The notes: generated from the sequence alone by a model not told the origin. Positions 1 to 8,315 are shown, counted from the first letter of the stretch. The stretch: 47,441 nt of DNA from JACKJA01 sp050297015 (GCA_050297015.1 JBNKRZ010000029.1:1-47441), one strand, 5' to 3'. Translations and numbers: made by a program.

Positions 1-72
1 AAGATATGTCCCACGCACTTCGTGCTTCGGGAGTCTTTTGAAGATATGTCCCACGCACTTCGTGCTTCGGGA
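1..72. repeat. Two direct copies of a 32-bp unit, period 40 bp
   Basis: Bases 1-32 and 41-72 are identical and separated by 8 bp. Each copy contains a small hairpin (GCAC-TTC-GTGC). A third, shortened version of the CACTTCGGGA part follows at 80-88. The array may continue upstream of the window, so its left edge is unknown. Confidence 0.85.
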
Positions 73-99
73 CGGGCGCACTTCGGGACAGGGCTTCTC

Positions 100-111
100 C
101 TCGCAATGACG
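100..111. repeat. Terminal 12 bp of palindromic family A
   Basis: CTCGCAATGACG is identical to the right terminal arm of the 117-bp element inside recN (3442-3453). No matching left arm is visible before it, so this is a truncated copy or a rearranged mosaic with the direct repeats at 1-72. Confidence 0.6.
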
Positions 112-125
112 GTGATATAGTTTCC

Positions 126-147
126 CCTCCCCTTAAAAGGGTGGAGG
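126..147. other. CT/GA-rich hairpin
   Basis: CCTCC-CCTT pairs with AAGG-GGAGG around a 2-nt loop, with a 2-nt bulge. No T-run follows, so it is not a classical terminator. The flanks (148-165) remain G-rich. Confidence 0.4.
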
Positions 148-290
148 GAATAGGGGGGAGGGACGCTATTATTATAGCCCTTGCACGAGACATCATTTTA
201 TAGGGCATGGGCTATATGTCGATTTTTGTTGTCAGGGGTAGGGGAGGTGTTATAGAAAATAACGACACTACAAAAAACGGAGATAAAAAA

Positions 291-632
291 ATGGCGAATG
301 AAAGTAGTAACGGCGGTGGAAATTATTATCGTATGGATGAGGTTTTTACTCTTCTAGAAAAAAGAAAAATGGATTGTTTGCTGCAGGGTGAAAAGGAGAA
401 GGCTTCTGACATTCAAAAGGGGCAGAACAAGATTCGAGATTGGACAAGTGGAACGACGATAGCACAATTCGCTGATTCTACAATTGTCATACAAGAAAGG
501 CTGCCGACGGATGGGGATACTGTGATCTTGTTATTGAACAAAATTCTTGATGGTACGGCGAAGCCTATGATTCCCCAAGGGGCACCCTGTACACCTGCCT
601 CTCGTGCGACCCCGAAACCAAGCTTTGGTTGA
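291..632 (+). CDS. Hypothetical protein, 113 aa
   Basis: No family recognised. I chose the ATG at 291 because GGAGA lies 7 nt upstream (279-283); the frame is open back to 207 but that stretch has no ribosome site. The product begins MANESSNGGG and is hydrophilic and mixed-charge. It has a Lys/Glu-rich region around residues 20-50 that could be helical and a Pro-rich end (residues about 90-113). No signal peptide or membrane segment is visible. It stands alone between a repeat cluster and lpxC, in the place where ftsZ often precedes lpxC in relatives. Codon use is more A-rich than in lpxC. It could be a recently acquired or fast-evolving gene. Confidence 0.55.
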   Translation: MANESSNGGGNYYRMDEVFTLLEKRKMDCLLQGEKEKASDIQKGQNKIRDWTSGTTIAQFADSTIVIQERLPTDGDTVILLLNKILDGTAKPMIPQGAPCTPASRATPKPSFG

Positions 633-662
633 TTTCAGAATTGTTTCATTTGTAACATTCCG

Positions 663-682
663 CAACAAACAGTGATTTGTTG
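663..682. other. 7-bp hairpin upstream of lpxC
   Basis: CAACAAA pairs perfectly with TTTGTTG around a 6-nt loop. It lies 30 nt after the preceding gene and 71 nt before lpxC. There is no T-run, so it is at best a weak terminator or a leader structure. Confidence 0.35.
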
Positions 683-753
683 TGTCGGGCCGGGCCGTTT
701 ATATTGATAATCAGAGAATTAACAATAATCTGACAAAACGGCGCATACATTAA

Positions 754-1659
754 ATGAAGCAACAAACTCTGACCAAAGCGGTTACCGTTAAAGGTGTCGG
801 CCTTCACTCCGGCTCTGAAGTTATTATGACTCTTCGGCCCGCGGGGGAGGATGCCGGCATTTGTTTTATCCGCACGGATGTTGCCGACCGGGACAATCAC
901 ATCCCGGCTTTGTGGGACCGTGTGGTTGATACGCGTTTGTGCACCGTGATCGGTAACGAGGCGGGCGTCACCGTCGGCACGGTTGAGCATTTGATGGCGG
1001 CGCTGCGCGGGTGCGGGGTCGACAATGTGACGATCGAACTGGATAGCCCGGAAGTGCCCATCATGGACGGTAGCGCTGAACCTTTTGTGGCGGCGATTGA
1101 TACGGTGGGGGTTAAGGTGCAAAAAGCATCCCGGCGCGCCATTCGCGTGCTTAAGGAAGTGAGCGTGACCCGCGATGGTAAAACCGTGACACTGAAACCT
1201 TCCGATGCGCCGAGCTTCGCGGGGGAGATCGTCTTTACGCATCCCTCCATCGGGGCGCAGAAAAAACAGGTTAAGCTGGTGAACGGTAATTTCCGCCATA
1301 ACATCGCCGATGCCCGGACCTTTGGTTTTGTCCATGAGGTCGAAGCGCTGCGTAAAGCGGGGTTGGCTCTGGGCGGTTCGCTGGAAAACGCCATCGTTCT
1401 CGATCAGGATAAAATCATCAATGAAGAAGGCTTGCGCCACGAAGATGAATTCATCCGTCACAAATTGCTGGATGCGATTGGGGATATTTATCTGGCGGGC
1501 GCTCCGGTGATCGGAGCTTATGAAAGCGCTAAGCCGGGGCACGCTTTGAACAATGCTTTGCTTCACGAGCTGTTTTCTACACCAGAGGCATGGGAGCGGG
1601 TTTCTATGGATGAAGTTATGGCGGACAAAGAATCCGAAGTTTGCCCGGCGACGCACTGA
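754..1659 (+). CDS. lpxC: UDP-3-O-acyl-N-acetylglucosamine deacetylase
   Basis: LpxC is the zinc enzyme that removes the N-acetyl group from UDP-3-O-acyl-GlcNAc, the committed step of lipid A synthesis in the cytoplasm. At 301 aa it matches the family length. Zinc ligands are visible at H79 (in TVEHLMAALRG), H236 and D240 (in FIRHKLLDAIGD), and the catalytic His at H263 (in PGHALNNALL). The ATG at 754 gives the normal N-terminus with the GVGLHSG motif near residue 15; no strong Shine-Dalgarno is seen. It heads the order lpxC-bamD-nudix-recN-ligA, common in alphaproteobacteria downstream of ftsZ. Its presence means the cell makes lipopolysaccharide. Confidence 0.98.
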   Translation: MKQQTLTKAVTVKGVGLHSGSEVIMTLRPAGEDAGICFIRTDVADRDNHIPALWDRVVDTRLCTVIGNEAGVTVGTVEHLMAALRGCGVDNVTIELDSPEVPIMDGSAEPFVAAIDTVGVKVQKASRRAIRVLKEVSVTRDGKTVTLKPSDAPSFAGEIVFTHPSIGAQKKQVKLVNGNFRHNIADARTFGFVHEVEALRKAGLALGGSLENAIVLDQDKIINEEGLRHEDEFIRHKLLDAIGDIYLAGAPVIGAYESAKPGHALNNALLHELFSTPEAWERVSMDEVMADKESEVCPATH

Positions 1660-1745
1660 TATATCCACTTAATTTTTATTCTCGACACGTCTTGCCCCTT
1701 TCTTCATTATAGGGCTCGAATATGCCTTATAAGGAGAATTAAAAG

Positions 1746-2573
1746 ATGAAACGGCTCTGGCGCCTTTTTCCTGTTTTGTTTGTTGTCATGACGGTTGCGG
1801 CTTGTAGTAGTACGGGCGATAACGCTCTTCCCGATGCTGAAGAACAAGCGGTCGATGTTTTGTACAACCGTGCGGCGGCGGCGCTTGATTCCAAACAATA
1901 CGAAGATGCGACTCACTTGTTTGAAGAGGTTGAGCGCCAGCATCCTTACTCCGAATGGGCGACGCGTGCCGAATTGATGGCGGCTTATTCCTCTTACAAG
2001 GGCGGAAACTACGATCTGGCTGTCTTGGCGCTGGACCGGTTTGTAGAGCTGCACCCCGGTAATGAAGATGTCGATTATGCGCTTTATTTACGGGCGCTGT
2101 GTTTCTACGAACAGATTTCTGATGTGGCGCGGGATCAGGCTTTAACGATGGAGGCTCTTCACGCGCTGGAAACACTGGTACGCCGTTTCCCGGAAAGCCG
2201 TTATGCCCGCGATGCGAATCTGAAGCGCGACTTGACGTTGGATCATCTGGCGGGCAAGGAGATGGAGATCGGGCGCTATTACCTTAACCGCGGTCAGATT
2301 AATGCGGCGATCAACCGTTTTCGCGTTGTTGTTAAGGATTATCAGACAACCACGCACGTGCCGGAGGCACTACACCGCCTTGTTGAGGCTTACCTAACGC
2401 TGGGGCTTAAGGATGAAGCGCACAGGATTGCCGCTGTTCTGGGGTATAATTATCCCGGTGATAAATGGTACGAAAAGACTTATAAGCTGCTCGATCCGCA
2501 GATTCGTGACCGCATTCTGGCGGACCGCTCATGGGTTGACCGGACGGTGGAGAGTATCTTCAAGCCGGATTAG
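1746..2573 (+). CDS. bamD: Outer membrane assembly lipoprotein BamD
   Basis: BamD is the TPR lipoprotein of the BAM complex that folds beta-barrel proteins into the outer membrane. The 275-aa product starts with a short basic region and hydrophobic stretch ending in a lipobox (VAAC, Cys20), then CSSTG. Residues about 37-240 carry TPR-like helical pairs, including AAAALDSKQYEDATHLFEEV and the conserved FPES-RYARDA type segment. Length fits the family (about 240-290). The start has a strong ribosome site (AAGGAGAA at 1731-1738). It is followed after only 4 bp by the Nudix gene, so the two are probably co-transcribed. Confidence 0.96.
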   Translation: MKRLWRLFPVLFVVMTVAACSSTGDNALPDAEEQAVDVLYNRAAAALDSKQYEDATHLFEEVERQHPYSEWATRAELMAAYSSYKGGNYDLAVLALDRFVELHPGNEDVDYALYLRALCFYEQISDVARDQALTMEALHALETLVRRFPESRYARDANLKRDLTLDHLAGKEMEIGRYYLNRGQINAAINRFRVVVKDYQTTTHVPEALHRLVEAYLTLGLKDEAHRIAAVLGYNYPGDKWYEKTYKLLDPQIRDRILADRSWVDRTVESIFKPD

Positions 2574-2577
2574 CTCG

Positions 2578-3051
2578 ATGGAAACCTTTATCGACCGCTG
2601 GGGATGGACCCATACGCCGGACGAGGATAGCGTCATTCGCGGGCGGGCTGGCGCGTTTGCTGCTTTGATTGTCCGGGATAAAATCCTCATAACATGGCCG
2701 GGATGCGCGCCGAAGGTGCCGGAATTGCCCGGCGGCGGGATTGATCCGGGGGAAACGGCGGAGGAAGCACTGATCCGTGAGATGTGGGAGGAAGCCGCTG
2801 TTCGTCTTCCGGCGGTGAAGCCGGAGCGCACGATAAGGCAGCGGATTAACTTGAGGGCCGAGGATTGCAACGAATTCTGGCATTACGACCAGACCTATTT
2901 TTTGCTTAAGGATGAGTCTTATGAAGAGCTACTGTTCGACGGGGAGCGGCAGCCTGAAGATGCGCTGAAATCCCGCTGGGTTGATTTGTCTGAATTACCC
3001 GGTTTACAACTGCACGCCGTGCATGGCAAAGCGCTCAAGAATCTGCTTTAA
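2578..3051 (+). CDS. Nudix hydrolase
   Basis: A 157-aa Nudix-fold pyrophosphohydrolase; the substrate cannot be read from sequence. The Nudix box at residues about 56-78 reads GGIDPGE-TAEEALI-REMWEEAAV, with the Glu residues that bind Mg intact. The usual Gly near the end of the box (EExG) is Ala here. I chose the ATG at 2578, four bases after the bamD stop, because upstream codons overlap bamD. It is followed by recN after 8 bp, so it sits inside the lpxC-ligA gene string. A role in cleaning damaged nucleotides would fit the repair neighbours, but that is inference. Confidence 0.85.
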   Translation: METFIDRWGWTHTPDEDSVIRGRAGAFAALIVRDKILITWPGCAPKVPELPGGGIDPGETAEEALIREMWEEAAVRLPAVKPERTIRQRINLRAEDCNEFWHYDQTYFLLKDESYEELLFDGERQPEDALKSRWVDLSELPGLQLHAVHGKALKNLL

Positions 3052-3059
3052 TCGCTTTT

Positions 3060-4838
3060 ATGCTCACGGGTTTGACCATACATAATGTTGTTCTGATCGA
3101 CCGGCTGGCGCTGGATTTCGCGGAGGGCTTTTGCGCCCTGACCGGCGAGACCGGGGCGGGTAAGTCGATTTTGCTTGATGCGCTGGGGCTGGCGCTCGGT
3201 GCGCGCGCGGAATCGCGGCTGGTGCGCAAAGGGACGGATCAGGCGCAGGTTATTGCCACATTTGATGTGGCTGATACGCACCCCTCCTTATTGATTTTGC
3301 ATAATGCTGAAATAGAGGTGGAGGGGTGTATTCCACCGTCATTGCGAGAAGCGCCTTGTAGCGAAGCGGAGAGGGGTGACGAAGCAATCCAGAAAGCTAA
3401 AGGTACAGAAAACTCTGGATTGCCGCGCCGCTTGTCAGCGGCTCGCAATGACGAAATCGTGGAATTGGTTGTACGGCGGACGCTCTCAGCGGATGGCAGA
3501 TCCCGCGCTTTTATCAACGACCAGCCGGTGAGCGCCGGGCTGTTGCGGCAGGTCGGGGAAAGCCTCGTTGAAATTCACGGCCAGTTCGAAACGCAAGGGC
3601 TGCTCGATCCGAAGACGCACCGGGGTTTGCTGGACGAGTATGCCGGGGTGGATGCCGTGCAAATGGCGCGGAGCTGGGAAGAATGGAAAGCGGCGGCAGC
3701 GCATTTGACCGCGGAACGTGAGGCGATGGACAAAGCGCGCCGTGATGAAGATTACCTCCGGCAGGCGGTGGAAGACCTCGATGCTTTGTCACCGGAAGCG
3801 GGGGAGGAGGAAAAGCTGGCGGCGCTACGCGAGCGTTTAATGAAGCGGGAACAAATCCTCGAATCACTCAATGCCGGGTATGAGGGCGTAAACGAAGCCG
3901 AGAGTGTTGTGGGGCAGGCCGCGCGTGCGCTGGAACGCACGGGGGATGACGGGGCGGAAATTATGGCTGCGCTCGACCGGGCGCATGCGGAATTACAAGA
4001 GGCTCTGGCCGCGATTCAGTCCCTATCCGCCGATCTGGAGGAATGCGAAGAGTCTCTGGAAAGCATTGATGACCGCCTGTTTGCGCTGCGTGGACAGGCG
4101 CGTAAACATGATTGCGCGGTGGATGATCTGCCCCGCATTCGTGATGAGCTGGCCGGGCAACTCAATAATATCGAACGGCAGGACGATATTCTGGCCGATT
4201 TGATGAAAGAGGTTGAGGCGCTCAAGTCAAACTATGTGAGGCTATGTGAGGGGGTAAGCCGGGATCGCCGGGAGGCCGGAGAGCGTTTGGATGTTCTTGT
4301 GGCTGCGGAATTGCCGCCGCTGAAACTGGAAAAAGCACAGTTTTTCACAAGGGTTGAAAGCCTCGAAGAGGCCGAGTGGGGGCCGGGCGGAATGGATCGC
4401 GTACGGTTCCTTGTCGCGACCAATCCGGGGGCGGAGCCGGGGCCGCTGGGCAAGATTGCATCCGGTGGGGAAATGGCGCGCTTCATGCTGGCGCTGAAAG
4501 TGGTAATGGCCGAGACGGGCGCGGCAGGGACGATGATTTTCGATGAGGTCGATGCCGGGATCGGCGGCGCGACGGCAGATGCGGTGGGCGAACGGCTGGC
4601 AAGGCTTTCCGGGGCGCGGCAAATCCTCGTTGTCACGCATGCCCCGCAAGTGGCCGCCCGTGCGGATCATCACTATATCGTTATGAAAGACGGGGCGGAG
4701 GAGGTTAATACCACCGTGATTCATCTGGAGGAAACCGACAAACGCCGTGAGGAAATCGCCCGCATGCTCTCCGGGGCGCAGGTTACCGACGAATCGCGCG
4801 CCGCGGCGGACAAACTTTTGGAAGGACGGGCTGCGTGA
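3060..4838 (+). CDS. recN: DNA repair protein RecN, with in-frame palindromic insert
   Basis: RecN is an SMC-like ATPase acting in double-strand break repair. Visible: Walker A GETGAGKS at residues 29-36, a long coiled-coil middle rich in Glu/Arg/Ala (about 190-420), the ABC signature region KIASGGEMARFMLALK, and Walker B MIFDEVDAGIGG. The 592-aa length exceeds the usual 553 or so by 39. That excess matches a palindromic element at 3337-3453 (39 codons), translated as residues about 93-132 between the N-terminal ATPase strands and the conserved RRTLSADGRSRAF segment. No frame is lost. The stop overlaps the ligA start (GTGA), which implies translational coupling. Confidence 0.97.
   Translation: MLTGLTIHNVVLIDRLALDFAEGFCALTGETGAGKSILLDALGLALGARAESRLVRKGTDQAQVIATFDVADTHPSLLILHNAEIEVEGCIPPSLREAPCSEAERGDEAIQKAKGTENSGLPRRLSAARNDEIVELVVRRTLSADGRSRAFINDQPVSAGLLRQVGESLVEIHGQFETQGLLDPKTHRGLLDEYAGVDAVQMARSWEEWKAAAAHLTAEREAMDKARRDEDYLRQAVEDLDALSPEAGEEEKLAALRERLMKREQILESLNAGYEGVNEAESVVGQAARALERTGDDGAEIMAALDRAHAELQEALAAIQSLSADLEECEESLESIDDRLFALRGQARKHDCAVDDLPRIRDELAGQLNNIERQDDILADLMKEVEALKSNYVRLCEGVSRDRREAGERLDVLVAAELPPLKLEKAQFFTRVESLEEAEWGPGGMDRVRFLVATNPGAEPGPLGKIASGGEMARFMLALKVVMAETGAAGTMIFDEVDAGIGGATADAVGERLARLSGARQILVVTHAPQVAARADHHYIVMKDGAEEVNTTVIHLEETDKRREEIARMLSGAQVTDESRAAADKLLEGRAA
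3337..3453. repeat. Palindromic element family A, full copy inside recN
   Basis: The termini are perfect 12-bp inverted repeats (CGTCATTGCGAG and CTCGCAATGACG). A second inverted pair lies inside (GCAATCCAGA at 3384-3393 and TCTGGATTGC at 3414-3423). The length of 117 bp is a multiple of three and all 39 codons are open in the recN frame. Related copies occur at 37072-37142, 47082-47150 and as fragments at 100-111 and about 19035-19046. The arrangement is like Rickettsia palindromic elements, which also insert in frame into genes. Confidence 0.93.
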
Positions 4839-7018
4839 ACTCTCTTTTCGACATGGACAAGGAAGACGCGCGGGTGCGGCACAAAAAGCTGGCCGAAGAA
4901 ATCCGGCGGCATGATGCGCTGTACTACACGCATGATGAGCCGGAAATCTCTGATGCGGCCTACGACAAATTGCGGCAAGAACTGGAGGCTCTGGAGCGGG
5001 ATTATCCTGAATTGGTAAATGCCGAAAGTCCGACGCAAACCGTGGGGGCAACCCCGGCGCGGGGCTTCAAAAAGGTCAAACATGCGGTGCCGATGTTGTC
5101 ATTGTCCAACGTGTTCAGCGCAGAGGATGTGAATGATTTCTATGATCGTATCCGCCGTTTTTTAGGGTTGGTCGAGGATGAGCCGGTGGAAATCGCTGCT
5201 GAGCCGAAGATTGATGGATTGTCTTGCTCTCTGCGCTATGAAGGGCGGAAGCTGGTTTTAGCCGCAACGCGCGGTGATGGCGCGGAAGGGGAGGATATCA
5301 CCGCCAATGTCATGACGATCAGTGATGTGCCCAAGGAACTGCCCGCGGAAGCGCCAGAGACTCTGGAAGTGCGGGGCGAGATTTACATGCGCCGGGATGA
5401 TTTTGCCGCGCTTAATGAGCGGCAGGTTGATGCCGGAAAGCAGCCCTTTGCCAATCCGCGCAATGCGGCGGCGGGCAGTGTCCGCCAGCTTGATCCGAAA
5501 ATCACGCAGCAACGGCCTCTCCATTTCTTTGCCTACGCTGTGGCTGATGATAGCGCTTTCTCGGCTTTGAATGATGCGTCCTCGCCTTTAACGCAATTTT
5601 ACATAATGCAAAAGTTGGGGGAATGGGGATTTAGCTTGGCGGAGCCGTCCGGGGTGTTTGATAATGAAGATGCGCTGATGGAATATTATCAAAGCATCAT
5701 GGAGCAGCGCTCGGCGCTGACTTACGAAATCGACGGGGTAGTGTATAAGGTCAACCGCCGGGACTGGCAGGAGCGGCTGGGATTTGTCTCCCGTGCGCCG
5801 CGCTGGGCGACCGCGCATAAATTCCCGGCGGAGCAGGCGGTTACGCGCATCAATGCGATCGACATTCAGGTTGGACGAACCGGAGCGTTAACCCCTGTGG
5901 CACGGCTGGAGCCAATCAGCGTCGGCGGGGTGGTGGTATCCAACGCGACGCTTCACAATGAGGATGAGATCAGGCGTAAAGATGTACGGATTGGCGATAT
6001 GGTTGTTATCCAGCGCGCCGGGGACGTGATCCCGCAGGTCGTTCGCGTTTTAAAGGATAAGCGGCAGGGCAATCCACCGGAATATGAATATCCGGCGACG
6101 TGTCCGGTGTGTGGCTCGCAAGCCATCCGGGAGGAGGGCGAAGCCGTGCGGCGCTGTACGGGGGGCTTGATTTGCCCGGCGCAGCGGGTGGAACGCCTGA
6201 AACATTTTGTCTCCCGCGATGCGTTTGATATTGAGGGCATGGGCACGAAAGCGATCGAGCTGTTCTGGGAAAAAGGGCTGCTCCACAGTCCTGCCGATAT
6301 TTTCCGCTTGGCGAAACACAATAAGGATATGACTTGTTATTCTGAGCGGAGCGAAGAATCTGAAAGTGCGCGGCAGGAAAGATCCTTCGCTGACGCTCAG
6401 GATGACGGCACGTTACGCCCCTTACAGGAATGGGAAGGCTGGGGTGTTAAATCGGCGGAAAACCTGTTTGCGGCGATTGAAATGCGGCGCACCATAGAAT
6501 TTCCGCGCTTTATTTTTGCGCTCGGCATCCGGCAGATTGGGATCGCTACGGCCAAGCGCCTTGCCGGGCATTACGGATCGTTGGATAATTTGAAAGCGGC
6601 TATGGATACAGCGCAGGATCGTGAGAGTGAAGCCTTTGCCGATTTGTTGTCGATTGAGGATGTCGGTCCGGCCGTCGCGGATGACTTACTGGGCTTTTTC
6701 GCGGAAGATCATAACCGGGAGGTTCTGGCAGATCTTGAAAATGTACTAACGATTGATCCTTATGAAGCGCCCGTGGTATCTGATTCTCCCGTTGCAGGGA
6801 AAACCGTTGTGTTTACAGGGACGCTGGAAAAAATGACGCGGGCGGAGGCTAAGGCTCGCGCGGAAAGCCTGGGCGCAAAGGTAGCCGGATCTGTTTCAAA
6901 AAAGACCAATTATGTTGTGGCCGGGGCGGATGCAGGCTCCAAGCTCAAAAAAGCACGGGAACTGGATGTTACCGTGCTTTCGGAAGATGAGTGGCTGGAT
7001 TTGATCCTTGCTGGATAA
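4835..7018 (+). CDS. ligA: NAD-dependent DNA ligase LigA, with in-frame palindromic insert
   Basis: LigA seals nicks in DNA using NAD and is normally essential. The start is GTG at 4835, overlapping the recN stop. Visible in order: N-terminal Ia domain with YY-THDEPEISDAAYD, adenylation motif KIDG with the nucleophile K125, the OB-fold region with QVGRTGALTPVARLEP, a zinc finger beginning CPVC at residue 423, helix-hairpin-helix repeats (about 555-640) and a C-terminal BRCT domain (from VAGKTVVFTGTLEKM). The 727 aa include a 24-codon palindromic insert at residues 501-524, just after the zinc finger and before the conserved EGWGVKSAENLFAAIE segment. Without it the length is close to other alphaproteobacterial LigA proteins. 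Confidence 0.98.
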   Translation: MNSLFDMDKEDARVRHKKLAEEIRRHDALYYTHDEPEISDAAYDKLRQELEALERDYPELVNAESPTQTVGATPARGFKKVKHAVPMLSLSNVFSAEDVNDFYDRIRRFLGLVEDEPVEIAAEPKIDGLSCSLRYEGRKLVLAATRGDGAEGEDITANVMTISDVPKELPAEAPETLEVRGEIYMRRDDFAALNERQVDAGKQPFANPRNAAAGSVRQLDPKITQQRPLHFFAYAVADDSAFSALNDASSPLTQFYIMQKLGEWGFSLAEPSGVFDNEDALMEYYQSIMEQRSALTYEIDGVVYKVNRRDWQERLGFVSRAPRWATAHKFPAEQAVTRINAIDIQVGRTGALTPVARLEPISVGGVVVSNATLHNEDEIRRKDVRIGDMVVIQRAGDVIPQVVRVLKDKRQGNPPEYEYPATCPVCGSQAIREEGEAVRRCTGGLICPAQRVERLKHFVSRDAFDIEGMGTKAIELFWEKGLLHSPADIFRLAKHNKDMTCYSERSEESESARQERSFADAQDDGTLRPLQEWEGWGVKSAENLFAAIEMRRTIEFPRFIFALGIRQIGIATAKRLAGHYGSLDNLKAAMDTAQDRESEAFADLLSIEDVGPAVADDLLGFFAEDHNREVLADLENVLTIDPYEAPVVSDSPVAGKTVVFTGTLEKMTRAEAKARAESLGAKVAGSVSKKTNYVVAGADAGSKLKKARELDVTVLSEDEWLDLILAG
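5596..5606. repeat. 11-mer ATTTTACATAA, copy 1 (within ligA)
   Basis: Same 11 bases as at 19095, 43180, 47023 and 47181. This copy is inside ligA coding sequence and lacks the purine-rich flank of the others, so it may be coincidental. Confidence 0.4.
6335..6406. repeat. Palindromic element family B inside ligA
   Basis: The ends GTTATTCTGAGCG and CGCTCAGGATGAC form an imperfect inverted repeat, extended inward by GAGCGAAGAATCT against GATCCTTCGCTGA. It is 72 bp (24 codons), open in the ligA frame, and reads as peptide with SERSEES and FADAQDD. The same family lies in intergenic gaps at 43564-43630 and 46043-46119. Confidence 0.88.
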
Positions 7019-7021
7019 ATC

Positions 7022-7267
7022 TCAGTCGTCTTTGTTTGCACGCAGGCCATCAAGACGATTCATGGCGTCCTCGATTTCGTCCGGGTAATCGCGGCGCTCG
7101 ATGAACTCCCCGCCGCCCGTGTTGCGTGTCATAGACAGGTCTAACGCGCGGGCCAATTCTTCAGAAATGGGAAGGTCATTTTGCTTCAGGGACATGTCCA
7201 GAGCAAATAGAATACGGTCACTCAAACGGACATGACGGCCACTTTCCAGAAATTCTTTGGGATCCAT
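7022..7267 (-). CDS. Small acidic hypothetical protein, 81 aa
   Basis: Family not recognised. A strong ribosome site (AGGAGA) precedes the ATG, which supports a real gene. The product is charged and soluble, with a helical core (residues about 15-48, including ILFALDMSLKQ and ELARALDLSMT) and an acidic C-terminus (DEIEDAMNRLDGL). The repeated LDMS/LDLSM pattern suggests two similar helices. It ends 3 bp from the convergent ligA stop and follows the alpha/beta hydrolase gene by 28 bp on the same strand, so it may be the last gene of the pnt-hydrolase transcript. Confidence 0.7.
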   Translation of the reverse strand: MDPKEFLESGRHVRLSDRILFALDMSLKQNDLPISEELARALDLSMTRNTGGGEFIERRDYPDEIEDAMNRLDGLRANKDD

Positions 7268-7295
7268 TGTTTTTATTTCTCCTGCGTTTAGACGT

Positions 7296-8315
7296 TTAGA
7301 ACGGCTTTACTTTCTCTTTGATTTTGTTCACTGTCAACAGTTCATCGAAAGCATTTAGGAAAGAATTTCGAATCCCATCCGTTTCCATCAGGATTTCATG
7401 ATAAGAGCCTGGCAATTCGACGAGTGTGGCATGGGGCATAACTTTGGCCGCTTTTTTGATTCGGGCGTTATCGACCAGCCGGTCTTGTTCGGCGAGTGCC
7501 AAAAGGCAGGGGGTATGAATATCCCGCAGAACATTTTTTTTGCGCAGCCGCGCGCAGGATACAAGGGCCTCATGAACCCAGCCGAACGTAACATTTCCCA
7601 CTTGCAGTGCCGGATCAAAGGTACTCCACGCATCGTGAATGGTGCTGCGGGTTTTATCGCTTGTTAAGGTGCCCTTGGCGCGCCGGGGGCGTATGCGCGG
7701 TTCCCAGTCATTTCCGCCGGGAACGTAGGAGTGCCCGAAAAAGGAACTTAAAGGCTCGGAGATTGAAAGTGCCAGCCATGACGGTAAGGCGCGCAAAGAG
7801 TTGATCCCCATTAACGGTGCAGAAAAAGCGGCGGCGGCGAACATATCAGGGTGGCGGTGCAGGTAGCGCAGGCCAATATTCGCCCCCATTGAATGCCCCA
7901 GCATGATTAAAGGAATGCGCCCGACATCGGGGTGGACAGCGGCGTGTTTCACGTATTCCATCAGGAAGAAATGCAGGTCCGCGATATCTTCGTCAAAGCT
8001 GTTGGAGTGGCGTTTATGCGGGTTTTTCAAGTGCCTCTCGGACTTGCCTTGTCCTTGCCAGTCAATGACCCACATGCTTAAGTTACGGTCGAGAAGATCG
8101 TGAGCCAGCTCGAAATATTTTTCTCCGAATTCCGACAGGCCCGGCAGGACGATTATAATCGCATCCGGTATGTGGCTTTCCGGTGCAACGGTGCCAAAGC
8201 GCATTTTACGCCCTCTGGCATTGCTGAATGTATGCCAACGCCAGCCCGGCGGCTCTAAAAAGCGATCTTCCAGATCAATACGGTCTTTTTGCGAATCATT
8301 AGTCATGACAGGCAT
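7296..8315 (-). CDS. Alpha/beta hydrolase, lysophospholipase-like
   Basis: A 339-aa serine hydrolase of the monoacylglycerol lipase/lysophospholipase type (Hydrolase_4 fold). The nucleophile elbow is GHSMG with Ser142; an oxyanion region is at VLPGLSEFGEKY (57-68). The likely acid is the Asp in LAEQDRLVDN (about residue 285) and the likely base His in GSYHEILMETD (about 309). No signal peptide, so it is probably cytoplasmic or membrane-associated. The start could be either the first ATG (8315) or the third-codon-later ATG at 8306; neither has a clear ribosome site. It lies 30 bp downstream of pntB. The substrate is unknown; membrane lipid turnover is a reasonable guess. Confidence 0.9.
   Translation of the reverse strand: MPVMTNDSQKDRIDLEDRFLEPPGWRWHTFSNARGRKMRFGTVAPESHIPDAIIIVLPGLSEFGEKYFELAHDLLDRNLSMWVIDWQGQGKSERHLKNPHKRHSNSFDEDIADLHFFLMEYVKHAAVHPDVGRIPLIMLGHSMGANIGLRYLHRHPDMFAAAAFSAPLMGINSLRALPSWLALSISEPLSSFFGHSYVPGGNDWEPRIRPRRAKGTLTSDKTRSTIHDAWSTFDPALQVGNVTFGWVHEALVSCARLRKKNVLRDIHTPCLLALAEQDRLVDNARIKKAAKVMPHATLVELPGSYHEILMETDGIRNSFLNAFDELLTVNKIKEKVKPF

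Noticed and set aside
1..72. Possible start of a CRISPR array
   Set aside because: Only two copies with an 8-bp spacer and no cas genes; spacers in CRISPR are longer and varied.
646..1668. Long open frame (340 codons) on the minus strand over lpxC
   Set aside because: It lies fully antisense to an unmistakable lpxC and its product has no recognisable motif; high third-position GC in the real gene explains it.
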